Source: DAORHV01 sp964458645 (GTDB lineage: Bacteria > Patescibacteriota > Gracilibacteria > Peribacterales > Peribacteraceae). Taken from it: 64,000 nucleotides of DNA. Location: the NCBI GenBank assembly GCA_964458645.1, contig CAYWJU010000004.1, positions 74,095 to 138,094 on the forward strand, written 5' to 3'. Position 1 is the first letter of the stretch, and each line of letters begins with the position of its first letter. The notes below the pieces were generated by a model, which saw nothing but the letters and a program-made list of their open reading frames with translations, did no database searches and had not been told where the DNA came from. The position numbers were made by a program, and so were the translations under genes. This document shows positions 1 to 7,755 of the stretch, in pieces.

Positions 1-398
1 TGCACCTTGGCAACCTGGAAGCACGCCGCGACTGGGGCTACGCGCCCGAATTCGTGGAAGGCATGTGGCGCATGATGCAACAAGAGAAGGCCGAGGACTT
101 CGTGCTTGCCACAGGCAAGCAGCAGTCGGTGCGCGAATTTTTGGAGCACTGTCTTAACCGCGCCGGCATCAAGTGGTCCAAGTCCGGCAAAGGAAACGAC
201 GAGGTATACAAAGACGCCAAGGGAAAGACGATCGTGGCAATCGACCCCAAGTACCAGCGCCCGGCCGAAGTGGACACGCTGCTCGGAAATCCGGCCAAGG
301 CCAAGCGCGTGCTGGGCTGGGAGCCGAAGACCACGCTGGAAGAACTCGCCAACATCATGCTGGACGCCGACTGCAAGCTGTTGGGGGTGAAGATTTAA
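1..398 (+). CDS. gmd: GDP-mannose 4,6-dehydratase, C-terminal part (5' end outside window)
   Basis: The frame is open from base 3 and encodes about 131 C-terminal residues. It begins HLGNLEARRDWGYA and continues VEGMW, LATG, SVREF, which is the well-conserved C-terminal third of GDP-mannose 4,6-dehydratase, a short-chain dehydrogenase that makes GDP-4-keto-6-deoxymannose for fucose or rhamnose-type sugars. The NAD-binding Rossmann part and catalytic residues lie before the window. The end WEPKTTLEELANIM is typical of the family. A glycosyltransferase starts 10 bp downstream, consistent with a glycan operon. The assignment is secure although only part of the gene is visible. Confidence 0.9.
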   Translation, partial: HLGNLEARRDWGYAPEFVEGMWRMMQQEKAEDFVLATGKQQSVREFLEHCLNRAGIKWSKSGKGNDEVYKDAKGKTIVAIDPKYQRPAEVDTLLGNPAKAKRVLGWEPKTTLEELANIMLDADCKLLGVKI

Positions 399-408
399 CC
401 CAACCCGC

Positions 409-1599
409 ATGCGCCTCCTGATTCTCACGCCGTGGGTACCGTACCCGCTTACCGGAGCCTGCCAGCAGGACCGTTTCAACGGCTTTTTGCAGATGCAGTC
501 GCTCGGCTACGAGATTCATGTCATCGCCAAGATCCATCATTTTCAGGATTCCACCGCCATCCGCGCGGCTTTTGAGAAAAATGGCATTCCGCTCACGCTG
601 GTCGAGCACCCGCGCAATCCGGCGCTGCTGGCGCTCCAGAAGTTACCCGCCATGCTCATGAACCCGGCACTCATGGACGGCGCAGCGCTGGAATACACCG
701 ACCCTGTTTACGAGCGTGTGGTCACCGATACGGTGGAAACCTGGAAGCCCGAGGTGATCTGGATGGAATACACCACGCACTGGCCGGTGCTGCGGCTGTT
801 GAAGAAATACGACATCCCAGTTGTCATGAAATCATCGCTCAATGAGCCGCAAAACTGCATGGACGAACATGGCGGCAGCATCGTGTCGCGCATCAAGGCC
901 ATCCCGAAACTGCCAGGCGAGCGCATCGCCGCCCGCGAGAGCGACCTCCTGCTGGCGATCACGCCCGACGAAGAGAAGTACTACCGGGGCCTCGGCGCCA
1001 AGCGCACCGGCGTGCTTCCGCTGCGCGGACTTTCCAAATGCTTCGCGGATAAATTGCACGTGCAGAAAGACGTGCTCGATGTGGTGTTCCTGAGCTCGAA
1101 CTACAACATGGGACACAACCGAGACGCACTGGATTTCCTGCTCACGAAAATCATCCCGCTGGTGCGCAAGCAGCTGCCGGGCAAATTCCGGTTCCATCTG
1201 ACGGGCAAGAAATTCCCCGAGCAGTACAAGCCGCTACTGGCCGACGACGTCCGTATGACCGGGTTCATCGAGGACTTACCTGCATTTCTGGCGACAATGG
1301 ATATTGCGCTCTGCCCATGGATTTCGGGCACCGGCATGCAGCAAAAAGTCTTTGAGCCGCTGTGCCGCGGACTGCCGCTGCTCACCACCAAGACCGCGGG
1401 ATATCCGTTCGTTCATGGACAGGATTTGTATCTGTGCCGCACGCCGGCGGGGTACGTAGAAGGCTTGAAGATGTTACTGAACGCCGACCGCCGCAACGTG
1501 ATGTCGTTCGCCGCGCGCGCAAAAGCCTGGACGTTGTTCGGTGGCGATGCGGTAGCAACGATCGTGAAGAACGCCATTGAGAGTGTGCAGCGAGCCTAG
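409..1599 (+). CDS. Glycosyltransferase (GT4/GT1-like, GT-B fold)
   Basis: This 396-residue protein starts MRLLILTPWVPYPLTGA, the N-terminal strand and loop typical of GT-B glycosyltransferases. The C-terminal half contains DVVFLSSNYNMGHN, then GTGMQQKVFEPLCRGLPLLTTKTAG, the usual nucleotide-sugar binding region. It most resembles group 1 enzymes that move a sugar from an NDP-sugar onto a lipid-linked or glycan acceptor at the cytoplasmic membrane face. No signal peptide or membrane span is visible. It lies 10 bp after gmd and is probably cotranscribed. Donor and acceptor cannot be read from the sequence. Confidence 0.8.
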   Translation: MRLLILTPWVPYPLTGACQQDRFNGFLQMQSLGYEIHVIAKIHHFQDSTAIRAAFEKNGIPLTLVEHPRNPALLALQKLPAMLMNPALMDGAALEYTDPVYERVVTDTVETWKPEVIWMEYTTHWPVLRLLKKYDIPVVMKSSLNEPQNCMDEHGGSIVSRIKAIPKLPGERIAARESDLLLAITPDEEKYYRGLGAKRTGVLPLRGLSKCFADKLHVQKDVLDVVFLSSNYNMGHNRDALDFLLTKIIPLVRKQLPGKFRFHLTGKKFPEQYKPLLADDVRMTGFIEDLPAFLATMDIALCPWISGTGMQQKVFEPLCRGLPLLTTKTAGYPFVHGQDLYLCRTPAGYVEGLKMLLNADRRNVMSFAARAKAWTLFGGDAVATIVKNAIESVQRA

Positions 1600-1604
1600 T
1601 CTGG

Positions 1605-1610
1605 TACTAT
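1605..1610 (+). promoter_or_regulatory. -10 box TACTAT, leaderless start of the Gfo/Idh/MocA gene
   Basis: TACTAT ends 7 nt before the ATG at 1618, with no Shine-Dalgarno sequence between. Transcription would begin at or next to the start codon. Confidence 0.5.
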
Positions 1611-1617
1611 CTGACTC

Positions 1618-2622
1618 ATGAAGAACGTCTCTGTCGGAATCGTCGGCCTGGGCTACTGGGGTCCCAACTGGTTGCGGAACTTCGCCGCAATCGAGGGCAG
1701 CGAACTGCGCTGGGGCTGCGATTTGTCCAAAGACCGCGTGGCCAAGTTCGGCCGCCAGTATCCGGCAACGCAATTCACGCAGAAGTACGAAGACTTGCTG
1801 GCCGACAAAACGCTGGATGCCATCGTGATCTCCACGCCGACATCGTCGCACTTCCCGCTGGCCAAAGCCGCGCTGGAAGCCGGCAAGCACGTGCTGGTGG
1901 AAAAACCGATGACGGGGACCGCCACCGAAGCCGAGAAACTGGTGGAACTGGCCAAGAAGAAAAAGCTGCACCTGCTCGTCGACCACACGTTCGCCTACAC
2001 GCCGGCCGTGCGCAAAATCGCGGACCTGGTCGGCAAGAAGCAGCTTGGTGATCTGCTCTACTTCGACTCCACGCGCATCAACCTGGGCATCATTCAGAAA
2101 GACTGCAACGTGCTGTGGGACCTGGCCATCCATGACCTGACGATTTTGGCTTCCGTGGCCGATCTTTCGACCGTGACCGAGGTCTACGCCACTGGCAGCG
2201 CACACTACGGAAAGCACATCGAGGACGGACACCTCCACCTGAAATTCAAGGGCGGATTCGCCGCGCACATCCACGCCAGCTGGCTCTCGCCCGTCAAAGT
2301 CCGCAAGACGTTCGTGGCCGGCCGCAAAGCGATGATCGTGTACGACGACACCGAGCCCAGTGAGAAACTGCGCCTGTACGACAAGGGCGTGGAGCGCGAC
2401 GACACCAAGCCCGATCCGTTCTTCCCGAAGTACAGAAGCGGCGACGTGCTGATTCCGGCTCTGCCAATGACAGAAGCGCTCGGCACCGAGGCTTCTCACT
2501 TCCTGGCCTGCATTCGCGGTACCGAGAAACCGTGCGTGAATGGGACTGACGGCTTGAATATGGTGAAGATCCTGTCGCTGGCCGACGAGTCGCTGAAGAA
2601 GAACTCGCCAATCCGTGTGTAA
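1618..2622 (+). CDS. Gfo/Idh/MocA-family sugar dehydrogenase (WlbA-like)
   Basis: This 334-residue NAD(P)-dependent oxidoreductase has the Rossmann loop GLGYWG (residues 10-15) and the family EKP motif (95-97). A likely active-site pair sits in WDLAIHD (about 168 and 172). The closest type I recognise is the WlbA/WbpB group, which oxidises C3 of a UDP-HexNAc sugar. The product is normally transaminated by a DegT enzyme and acetylated, and both such enzymes occur at 5.0-6.7 kb. The pathway role is inferred from that context; exact substrate is unknown. The start follows a -10 box with no leader. Confidence 0.82.
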   Translation: MKNVSVGIVGLGYWGPNWLRNFAAIEGSELRWGCDLSKDRVAKFGRQYPATQFTQKYEDLLADKTLDAIVISTPTSSHFPLAKAALEAGKHVLVEKPMTGTATEAEKLVELAKKKKLHLLVDHTFAYTPAVRKIADLVGKKQLGDLLYFDSTRINLGIIQKDCNVLWDLAIHDLTILASVADLSTVTEVYATGSAHYGKHIEDGHLHLKFKGGFAAHIHASWLSPVKVRKTFVAGRKAMIVYDDTEPSEKLRLYDKGVERDDTKPDPFFPKYRSGDVLIPALPMTEALGTEASHFLACIRGTEKPCVNGTDGLNMVKILSLADESLKKNSPIRV

Positions 2623-2674
2623 TGAGTATCACTTCCACTTTTTGGCGCAAAAAGTGGAGTAAAAACAGTCGCGC

Positions 2675-2797
2675 GGTGTGCCGGCTGGCCTGCGCTCCAC
2701 GCGCCTCACAGCCCTAAAAGTCCGGACTCGCTCCTGCGGGAGCTCAAACAGGCGGACTTTTTTCACGGGCTGTTTCGGCGGGAGCGCGACGGCACCG
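2675..2797. repeat. Long nested palindrome containing a bidirectional terminator
   Basis: Five stems nest around one centre: GTGCCG with CGGCAC; CGCTCC (2693-2698) with GGAGCG (2781-2786); ACAGCCC (2708-2714) with GGGCTGT (2767-2773); AAAAGTCCG (2716-2724) with CGGACTTTT (from 2753); and an inner GCTCC with GGGAGC. The T run after CGGAC makes an intrinsic terminator on the + strand, and the A run before AGTCCG makes one on the - strand. It sits between two converging genes. Confidence 0.6.
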
Positions 2798-2992
2798 GCC
2801 CAGGCGCGACACTCCGCCCGTTCCATTCTCCGAAGAAGACGCAAATCTCAGAACATGTTTTTCTCGCCCGCGTCTTCTCAGGGCCCGTAGTACGGCAGAA
2901 CCCTAGGCCGTTTCAAACGGCTGAGCGCTTTCGCATAAGTAGCAGCCAGACGACAACGTCCATTCGGTTAAGCATGGAGGGTAAGGGAGGTT

Positions 2993-3033
2993 CGGAGGGC
3001 CAAGGGAACCGTGCTAGGTTCCCTGGTCCTCCG
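2993..3033. repeat. Strong intergenic hairpin
   Basis: Arms CGGAGG and CCTCCG enclose CCAAGGGAACC paired with GGTTCCCTGG, with loop GTGCTA. No T tract follows on either strand, so it may protect a 3' end or belong to a structured RNA rather than terminate by itself. Confidence 0.5.
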
Positions 3034-3102
3034 AGGAAGAATCTTTGGCAGCTTCCGGGATGGACTGAGGAAAAAGCAGAAAGAAGAAGCTCTGCACCTG
3101 GC

Positions 3103-3933
3103 TTATTTGCCGAACCCCAACATCATTCCGGTGATGCCGCGGAACAATCTCCAGTGGTACCGCACATACCGCAAATGGTGATCCAGCGGAATGGAGTCCG
3201 GTTTCTTGAGCTCCGGCCAAATACGGGCAATGCGCACGAGAAGCGTGAGCATGATTAGCGGCTCGCGGAACAGAATCCAACGTACGTACTCGCCCCATGT
3301 ATAGCCACTCTTGCGCAGGCGTTGGATCTCCAACAGCAGGTATCGATCGTCCTTGGCGCGCATGTCGGCCACGTCCGGCAGCGGAGTGTACAGCGGATTC
3401 TTCAGCACCACTTCCTTGAACGACGAATCGTATTCGTACTTCTCGTGCACCGTCTTGCCCTTCTGGAGCGTCGCGCCGCTCTTCTTGTTGTGGATGCGCG
3501 GCATGATGTCCGGCGTCAGGTGGCCGCGTGTGCGCGGGATGCCGTTGATGACCGGAACGCGCGGGATTTTGATGATGGTCTTCGGATCGAGCGTGGGCAA
3601 CAGGTCGGCGATCTCCTGTACGGCCTCGGGGCTCAGCTCTTCATCGGAATCCACGTACAACACCCAGTCCTCCTTGGCGTCGGCGCGCTGGCGTAGACGC
3701 ATCTCGGTGAAGTCCTTCACGCGCAAACTGGGCGTGACGGTGTCCTCGGGGTACTGCGGCAGCACCTTGGCGTCGAATTCTTTGGCGATCATGACGGTGT
3801 CATCGATGCTGTTGGCATCGTGCACCAGAATCTCGTTGAACGGGGCCAGCGGCGCCAAGCAGCGCGCCAGCGACCCGGCGCTGTTACGCGTGAGGACTAA
3901 AACCGAGCAGGGAATGGGGGCGTGTTCGGACAT
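3103..3933 (-). CDS. Glycosyltransferase family 2 (WaaE/KdtX-like)
   Basis: This 276-residue protein has the GT2 N-terminus SVLVLTRNSAGSL, then ILVHDANSIDDT and the metal-binding DxD region YVDSDEEL. The layout matches the LPS-type GT2 group that includes WaaE/KdtX, which transfers glucose or a related sugar from an NDP-sugar. The C-terminal part is basic and rich in aromatic residues, as in membrane-associated members. A TATTCT box lies 10 nt before the ATG. Donor and acceptor are unknown; this lineage may lack LPS, so a cell-surface polysaccharide is as likely. Confidence 0.8.
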   Translation of the reverse strand: MSEHAPIPCSVLVLTRNSAGSLARCLAPLAPFNEILVHDANSIDDTVMIAKEFDAKVLPQYPEDTVTPSLRVKDFTEMRLRQRADAKEDWVLYVDSDEELSPEAVQEIADLLPTLDPKTIIKIPRVPVINGIPRTRGHLTPDIMPRIHNKKSGATLQKGKTVHEKYEYDSSFKEVVLKNPLYTPLPDVADMRAKDDRYLLLEIQRLRKSGYTWGEYVRWILFREPLIMLTLLVRIARIWPELKKPDSIPLDHHLRYVRYHWRLFRGITGMMLGFGK

Positions 3934-3973
3934 ATGTGCGAGTAGAATACCTTGATTTGCCAGTGCATAGACA

Positions 3974-4026
3974 CCCGCACCGGCGACCTCGGGTCGCCGA
4001 CAGGGACGCGACGTCCCTGGTGCGGG
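3974..4026. repeat. Two-hairpin palindromic element, copy A
   Basis: Outer arms CCCGCACC (3974-3981) and GGTGCGGG (4019-4026) close two adjacent hairpins. The first has arms GGCGAC and GTCGCC, the second AGGGAC and GTCCCT. It lies between two same-strand genes, before the start of the GT2 gene and after the end of the FemAB-like gene. Copies B, C and D share this architecture. Confidence 0.65.
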
Positions 4027-4038
4027 GAATGAAGAGCA

Positions 4039-5007
4039 TTAGAACACCAGCTCCCAACTCTCCCTTCTCACAGGCTTGCAGCCGAAACTCTCTTTGAAGA
4101 AAAAGAGTCCTTCGTTGATCACTTTGCCGCCGTCTTCGGTGGAAACACCCAAATGCAGCGTACGGCGCTTCTCGCGGATGGCGGTTTTCAAGACTTCGGT
4201 GAGGATCATGTGCATCGGGTGCTCCTTCTGGAATGCGTAATCCTGGGCCATGTAGAGCGTGTAGAGCGCGGTGTTGTTGATGGTGACCACCACGATGCCG
4301 CCCACCAGCACGTCGGCCTTGTAGGCTCCGAACAAGCGCACGTCGTTGGGACAAAGCGTCTTCAGCTTCGTGATTTCCTCCAGCGTGTGCGTGGGCTTGG
4401 TACCGTGGCGTCCGGTCAGCGTGGCTTCCAGGATTTTCCAGAAGCCCGCCCAATCCTGGGTGACCTTCACGCTGATGCCCGCGCGTTCGGCCTGGCGCAC
4501 CATGTTGCGGCATTTGCCCGTGAGCGAGCCCATCAGGAGTTCTTCGGTAAGCGCCGACGCATCGATTGCGCCGTCCATTTCAAAACGCGTGCAGGTCCAT
4601 CCTTTCTGGAACATCCAATATTCCTGATCATCCGAAAAGCCCTGTCGGATGCTCTGCGGCGTCAGACGGACAAACGAGAGTCCAGAATATTTTTTGGCAA
4701 TAGCATGCTCGGTGATGACGGCCAGGATCTCGCCGGTGTCCTTCACACCCACGTTGGGCGCCAGCACCAGTCCGCCGTACGACGCACCCGGATGCGCGAC
4801 GAGTTTGTTGTCTTTGATCGCGGCAGGCAAAACGGCCACCGCGTTCTCTCCATCCATCACCCACAGCGATGCATCGACGAAGCGACTGTCGGGGTGATAC
4901 GCCAGGAACCGGCGGGTGTGGAAGAACGTCCCGTTGCGCGAGGCGGCCACGAACGCATCCCATTTCGCGTCGTTGGCGGCGGTGTGGGGAACAAGCGTGA
5001 AGCTCAT
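4039..5007 (-). CDS. FemAB/BioF2-like GNAT-fold acyltransferase
   Basis: This 322-residue protein begins MSFTLVPHTAANDAKWDAFV and has features of the FemAB-like double GNAT family: HPGASYGGLVLAP in the N-terminal half, LTGKCRNMVRQAERAGI in the middle, and LHLGVSTEDGGKVINEGLFFFKESFG near the end. Such enzymes move amino-acyl or acyl groups onto peptidoglycan peptides or amino-sugars. The frame stays open far upstream to 5661, but the ATG at 5007 is chosen because it overlaps the preceding gene's stop as ATGA. Coupling with the small GNAT suggests the two act in one pathway. Confidence 0.75.
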   Translation of the reverse strand: MSFTLVPHTAANDAKWDAFVAASRNGTFFHTRRFLAYHPDSRFVDASLWVMDGENAVAVLPAAIKDNKLVAHPGASYGGLVLAPNVGVKDTGEILAVITEHAIAKKYSGLSFVRLTPQSIRQGFSDDQEYWMFQKGWTCTRFEMDGAIDASALTEELLMGSLTGKCRNMVRQAERAGISVKVTQDWAGFWKILEATLTGRHGTKPTHTLEEITKLKTLCPNDVRLFGAYKADVLVGGIVVVTINNTALYTLYMAQDYAFQKEHPMHMILTEVLKTAIREKRRTLHLGVSTEDGGKVINEGLFFFKESFGCKPVRRESWELVF

Positions 5008-5516
5008 GCAGGTTTGGAAAGCGTCATGAGGAGTGTAGCAGCGTTGTCCGGATCGTCTCCGGCGGCCGTGAAGCCGTTTTTCTCGTAGGCGCGGATGGCG
5101 CGCGTATTCGTCTTCAGCACTTTCAGGATGATACGGGCGAATCCGAGCGTTTCGAACCCGTACCGCACCAGCAGGCCGATGGCCTCGCTCCCCCAACCTT
5201 TCCCAAGCGCTTCCGGGTGCCCGAGCGTAATGCGCAGCGTGCCCTCTTTTTTCGCGGCGTGGATGTCCACGAAGCCGCCGTTGCCGATGAGCGCGTGATC
5301 TGCGGCAGTGAGGATGGAAACCATCTTGCGGTCCGGCTGCTGCACGCGCTTGAACCAATTGTTCTGGTCTTCCAGGGTCGGCACGCGGTGGTCGTCGATA
5401 AGCGCGCGCAGTTCGGCGTTCTCCGAAAGCCAGCGCTGAAACTGGGGCTGATCGTCCGCGGTCATGACCGCGAGGACCACGTGTTTTCCGGCCTGCAGGA
5501 TGTCGCGCTTGGTCAT
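5004..5516 (-). CDS. GNAT N-acetyltransferase (RimJ/PseH-like)
   Basis: This 170-residue protein is a single GNAT domain. The acetyl-CoA binding loop is visible as LGKGWGSEAIGLLVRYGFE, followed by the family pattern NTRAIRAYEKNGF. It resembles RimJ/RimL and PseH enzymes; the latter acetylate amino-sugar nucleotides. It is translationally coupled to the FemAB-like gene and divergent from the DegT aminotransferase at 5576, with a Gfo/Idh/MocA dehydrogenase nearby. That set makes N-acetylation of a UDP- or dTDP-amino-sugar a plausible role, though protein or antibiotic acetylation cannot be excluded. Confidence 0.75.
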   Translation of the reverse strand: MTKRDILQAGKHVVLAVMTADDQPQFQRWLSENAELRALIDDHRVPTLEDQNNWFKRVQQPDRKMVSILTAADHALIGNGGFVDIHAAKKEGTLRITLGHPEALGKGWGSEAIGLLVRYGFETLGFARIILKVLKTNTRAIRAYEKNGFTAAGDDPDNAATLLMTLSKPA

Positions 5517-5575
5517 TAGACCAGCAGCCTAAACCAGAAGTTGTGCAATTCCCAGTTTCTGCATACGCTTCGGAC

Positions 5576-6679
5576 ATGCCCGTACCGTTCTTGGACCTGA
5601 AGGCCCAGTACCGTTCGATCAAACCGGAGATCGATGCCGCCATGCAGGCCGTGGTGGACAAATGCGCATTTGCCGGCGGACCGTACGTGGAGCAGTTCGA
5701 AAAGGAATTCGCCGCCTACTGCGGTGCCAAATACTGCGTGGGGCTGGCGTCCGGCACCGCCGCGTTGGAACTGCCGCTGCGCGCCTACGACATCGGCGCC
5801 GGGCACGAGGTCATCACCGTCACCAACTCGTTCTTCGCCTCGGCCGAGGCCATTTCGCTGGCCAACGCCACGCCGGTGCTGGTGGATTGCCGCGCCGACG
5901 ACGCGCTGATCGACGTGTCCAAGATCGAAGCCGCCATCACCTCCAAGACCGCCGCCATCATTCCGGTGCACCTGTACGGCCAGCCCGCCGACATGGACGC
6001 CATTCATGCCATCGCCAAAAAGCACAAACTGATCGTGATTGAAGACGCCTGCCAGGCGCACGGTGCCGAGTACAAAGGCAAGCGCACCGGCACGCTGGCG
6101 CACTGCGCCGCGTTCAGCATGTACCCGGGCAAGAACCTGGGCGCGTTCGGCGAGGCCGGGGCGATCGTCACCGACGATGAAGAGATCGCCAAGCGCGTCC
6201 GCATGCTGCGCGAACACGGCATGCCCAAGAAGTACGAGCATGCGCTGGTGGGCCGCAACGACCGCATGGACGGCATTCAGGGCGCGATCCTGAGCGTGAA
6301 GCTCAAGCACTTGGATTTGTGGAACGACAAGCGCCGTGCGCATGCCAAGCTGTACCACTCCCTGCTGTCCACATTGGACGGCGTGGAATTGTTCGAAACG
6401 CACAGCGACCGCGTGAGCAACTACCATCTTATGGTCGTGCGCGTAAAAAACCGCGACGCGGTGCAGAAGAAGATGGCCGACAAAGGAATCTCGACCGGCA
6501 TCCACTACCCCATCCCCATTCACCTGCAGAGTGCGTACGCCGAATGCGGCTGGTCGCCGGGCAACTTCCCGGAAGCCGAAGCTCAAGCCAACGAGATTCT
6601 GTCGCTGCCGATGTTCGCCGAACTCACGGAGAGCCAGGTGGAGGAGGTCTGCGAGGCGCTCCGGCAGTCGGTGAAATAA
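5576..6679 (+). CDS. DegT/DnrJ/EryC1/StrS family sugar aminotransferase
   Basis: This 367-residue PLP enzyme begins MPVPFLDLKAQYRSIKPEID, the family's standard N-terminus, so the ATG at 5576 is preferred over the upstream GTG at 5543. The cofactor Asp lies in IEDACQAHGA (about residue 157) and the Schiff-base Lys in SMYPGKNLGAFGEAG (about 186). The C-terminal GIHYPIPIHLQ is also typical. The family transfers an amino group to keto-sugar nucleotides. With the WlbA-like dehydrogenase and the GNAT gene it forms a plausible 3-acetamido-sugar pathway. Confidence 0.88.
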   Translation: MPVPFLDLKAQYRSIKPEIDAAMQAVVDKCAFAGGPYVEQFEKEFAAYCGAKYCVGLASGTAALELPLRAYDIGAGHEVITVTNSFFASAEAISLANATPVLVDCRADDALIDVSKIEAAITSKTAAIIPVHLYGQPADMDAIHAIAKKHKLIVIEDACQAHGAEYKGKRTGTLAHCAAFSMYPGKNLGAFGEAGAIVTDDEEIAKRVRMLREHGMPKKYEHALVGRNDRMDGIQGAILSVKLKHLDLWNDKRRAHAKLYHSLLSTLDGVELFETHSDRVSNYHLMVVRVKNRDAVQKKMADKGISTGIHYPIPIHLQSAYAECGWSPGNFPEAEAQANEILSLPMFAELTESQVEEVCEALRQSVK

Positions 6680-6680
6680 C

Positions 6681-6751
6681 CCCGTAGCAGCGACCCCGGG
6701 TCGCTGTCCGGGACCTGCCTACCGGTAGGCAAGCGCATGTCTCGGCTACGG
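6681..6751. repeat. Two-hairpin palindromic element, copy B
   Basis: Outer arms CCGTAG (6682-6687) and CTACGG (6746-6751) enclose a first hairpin with arms CAGCGAC and GTCGCTG (6688-6706), and a second with arms CCGGGAC and GTCTCGG. The second loop carries a perfect 14-bp palindrome, GCCTACCGGTAGGC (6717-6730), absent from the other copies. It lies between two converging genes. Confidence 0.65.
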
Positions 6752-6759
6752 AATCGCAA

Positions 6760-7755
6760 TTAATCTCCTTTTGAAATATACGCGTCCATTTTCGCGATCA
6801 GCCCATGCAGGCTGTGGCCTTCGTTCACGACCGAGTACATCTGCGCGGCAGACAGCGGCGCGTGGTCAGCGTACTTTTGTACGAACGCGGCGATGGCCTC
6901 CGGAGTGTCTTCGCTCGGGGCGGCCGGAATGCCGATCGCCATGGCGTTGGCGTTGGTAGTGACCGGGTAGCAACCGCACGTCATGGCTTCCAGCATGGTT
7001 TTATCGATGGTCTCGCTGGCCATGTTCAGAATCAGGCGGTGCTTCGTATAAATCTCCGGCAGGCGGTTCATGGGCACCGTGCCGTGGAAGATGACGCGGT
7101 GACCGAGGTTAAGTGCCTTCACGAGTTCGCGCAGCTCGTTCGCGTAATCCGGCTCAGCCTCGATGCCGTAGATATCCAGAGTGTATTCGCTGTGCAGCAG
7201 CGTCATCGCCTTAATGCTGAGCTCCAAACGCTTGGAACGACTGAGGCGGTGGACCGTGAGCAAGCGCGCAGGGTTGTCGCAAACGTTTTGGCGCATCGGC
7301 CAGAATTCCAAGTCGATGCCGTGGCCGATGACAATCTTCTTCGGTGAACCCTGGAACTGCGGCAAGCTCTGCGGCGTGGCGCAGAAGAAGCGTTTGCCGA
7401 ACCAACCGAACAGCCGTACTCCCAACTGCATTTTGTAATGCGTGTACCACAGGTACGCCGGGATGCCGCGCGCCAGCCACACCCACCATCCGAGCGAATA
7501 CCATACCGGCGCCATGTGAACGAACACGCGGTCGTATTTCAGCGTGAGGATCAATTTTTCGAATTCCAACACCGACTTCCAGCGCGGCGCTCCATGCTCT
7601 TTGCCGAGTGTGTGTACCGGAAACTCCAATTTCTGGCCGTCGCCTTCCAGACAAATGACTTCCACATCGTAGCCCTGGGCGTGGAATTCACGGACCCACA
7701 GGATGCCAAAGGCGTCCTGTTGTTTCAGCTTTTGGGTGATAAAGAGGAGCTTCAT
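6760..7755 (-). CDS. Glycosyltransferase family 4
   Basis: This 331-residue GT-B enzyme starts MKLLFITQKLKQQDAFGILW. The donor-binding half begins LLTVHRLSRSKRLELSIKAM and reaches the E-x7-E region in LNMASETIDKTMLEAMTCGC. It is the last gene of a three-gene glycosyltransferase operon: its ATG overlaps the stop of the preceding gene (ATGA). Members use NDP-hexoses to extend lipid-linked glycans at the inner face of the membrane. The substrate cannot be read from the sequence. No membrane span is seen. Confidence 0.82.
   Translation of the reverse strand: MKLLFITQKLKQQDAFGILWVREFHAQGYDVEVICLEGDGQKLEFPVHTLGKEHGAPRWKSVLEFEKLILTLKYDRVFVHMAPVWYSLGWWVWLARGIPAYLWYTHYKMQLGVRLFGWFGKRFFCATPQSLPQFQGSPKKIVIGHGIDLEFWPMRQNVCDNPARLLTVHRLSRSKRLELSIKAMTLLHSEYTLDIYGIEAEPDYANELRELVKALNLGHRVIFHGTVPMNRLPEIYTKHRLILNMASETIDKTMLEAMTCGCYPVTTNANAMAIGIPAAPSEDTPEAIAAFVQKYADHAPLSAAQMYSVVNEGHSLHGLIAKMDAYISKGD

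Larger units (their letters stand above)
2623..3102. other. 480-bp gene-free convergent intergenic region with several hairpins
   Basis: No convincing coding frame was found between the converging genes ending at 2622 and 3103. In order it holds: a stem of CCACTTTTT paired with AAAAAGTGG near 2634-2656; a nested palindrome at 2675-2797; GAAGACGC (2835-2842) paired with GCGTCTTC (2870-2877); a short hairpin with arms GCCGTTT and AAACGGC near 2910; and a strong hairpin at 2993-3033. The amount of pairing suggests a structured transcript or a terminator complex. I compared it with RNase P RNA, tmRNA and SRP RNA landmarks and found none. Confidence 0.5.

Noticed and set aside
2629..2844. A 71-residue - strand frame in the gene-free tract
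   Set aside because: It is produced by reading through the nested palindrome and is very rich in Arg; no start signal or protein-like composition.
2623..3102. Possible RNase P, tmRNA or SRP RNA
   Set aside because: Core landmarks such as GAGGAAAGTCC with ACAGAA, a tmRNA T-loop or the SRP GNRA/GGAA domain were not found.
5008..5661. Long N-terminal extension of the FemAB-like frame up to 5661
   Set aside because: It overlaps the whole GNAT gene on the same strand; the ATGA overlap at 5004-5007 gives a better start.
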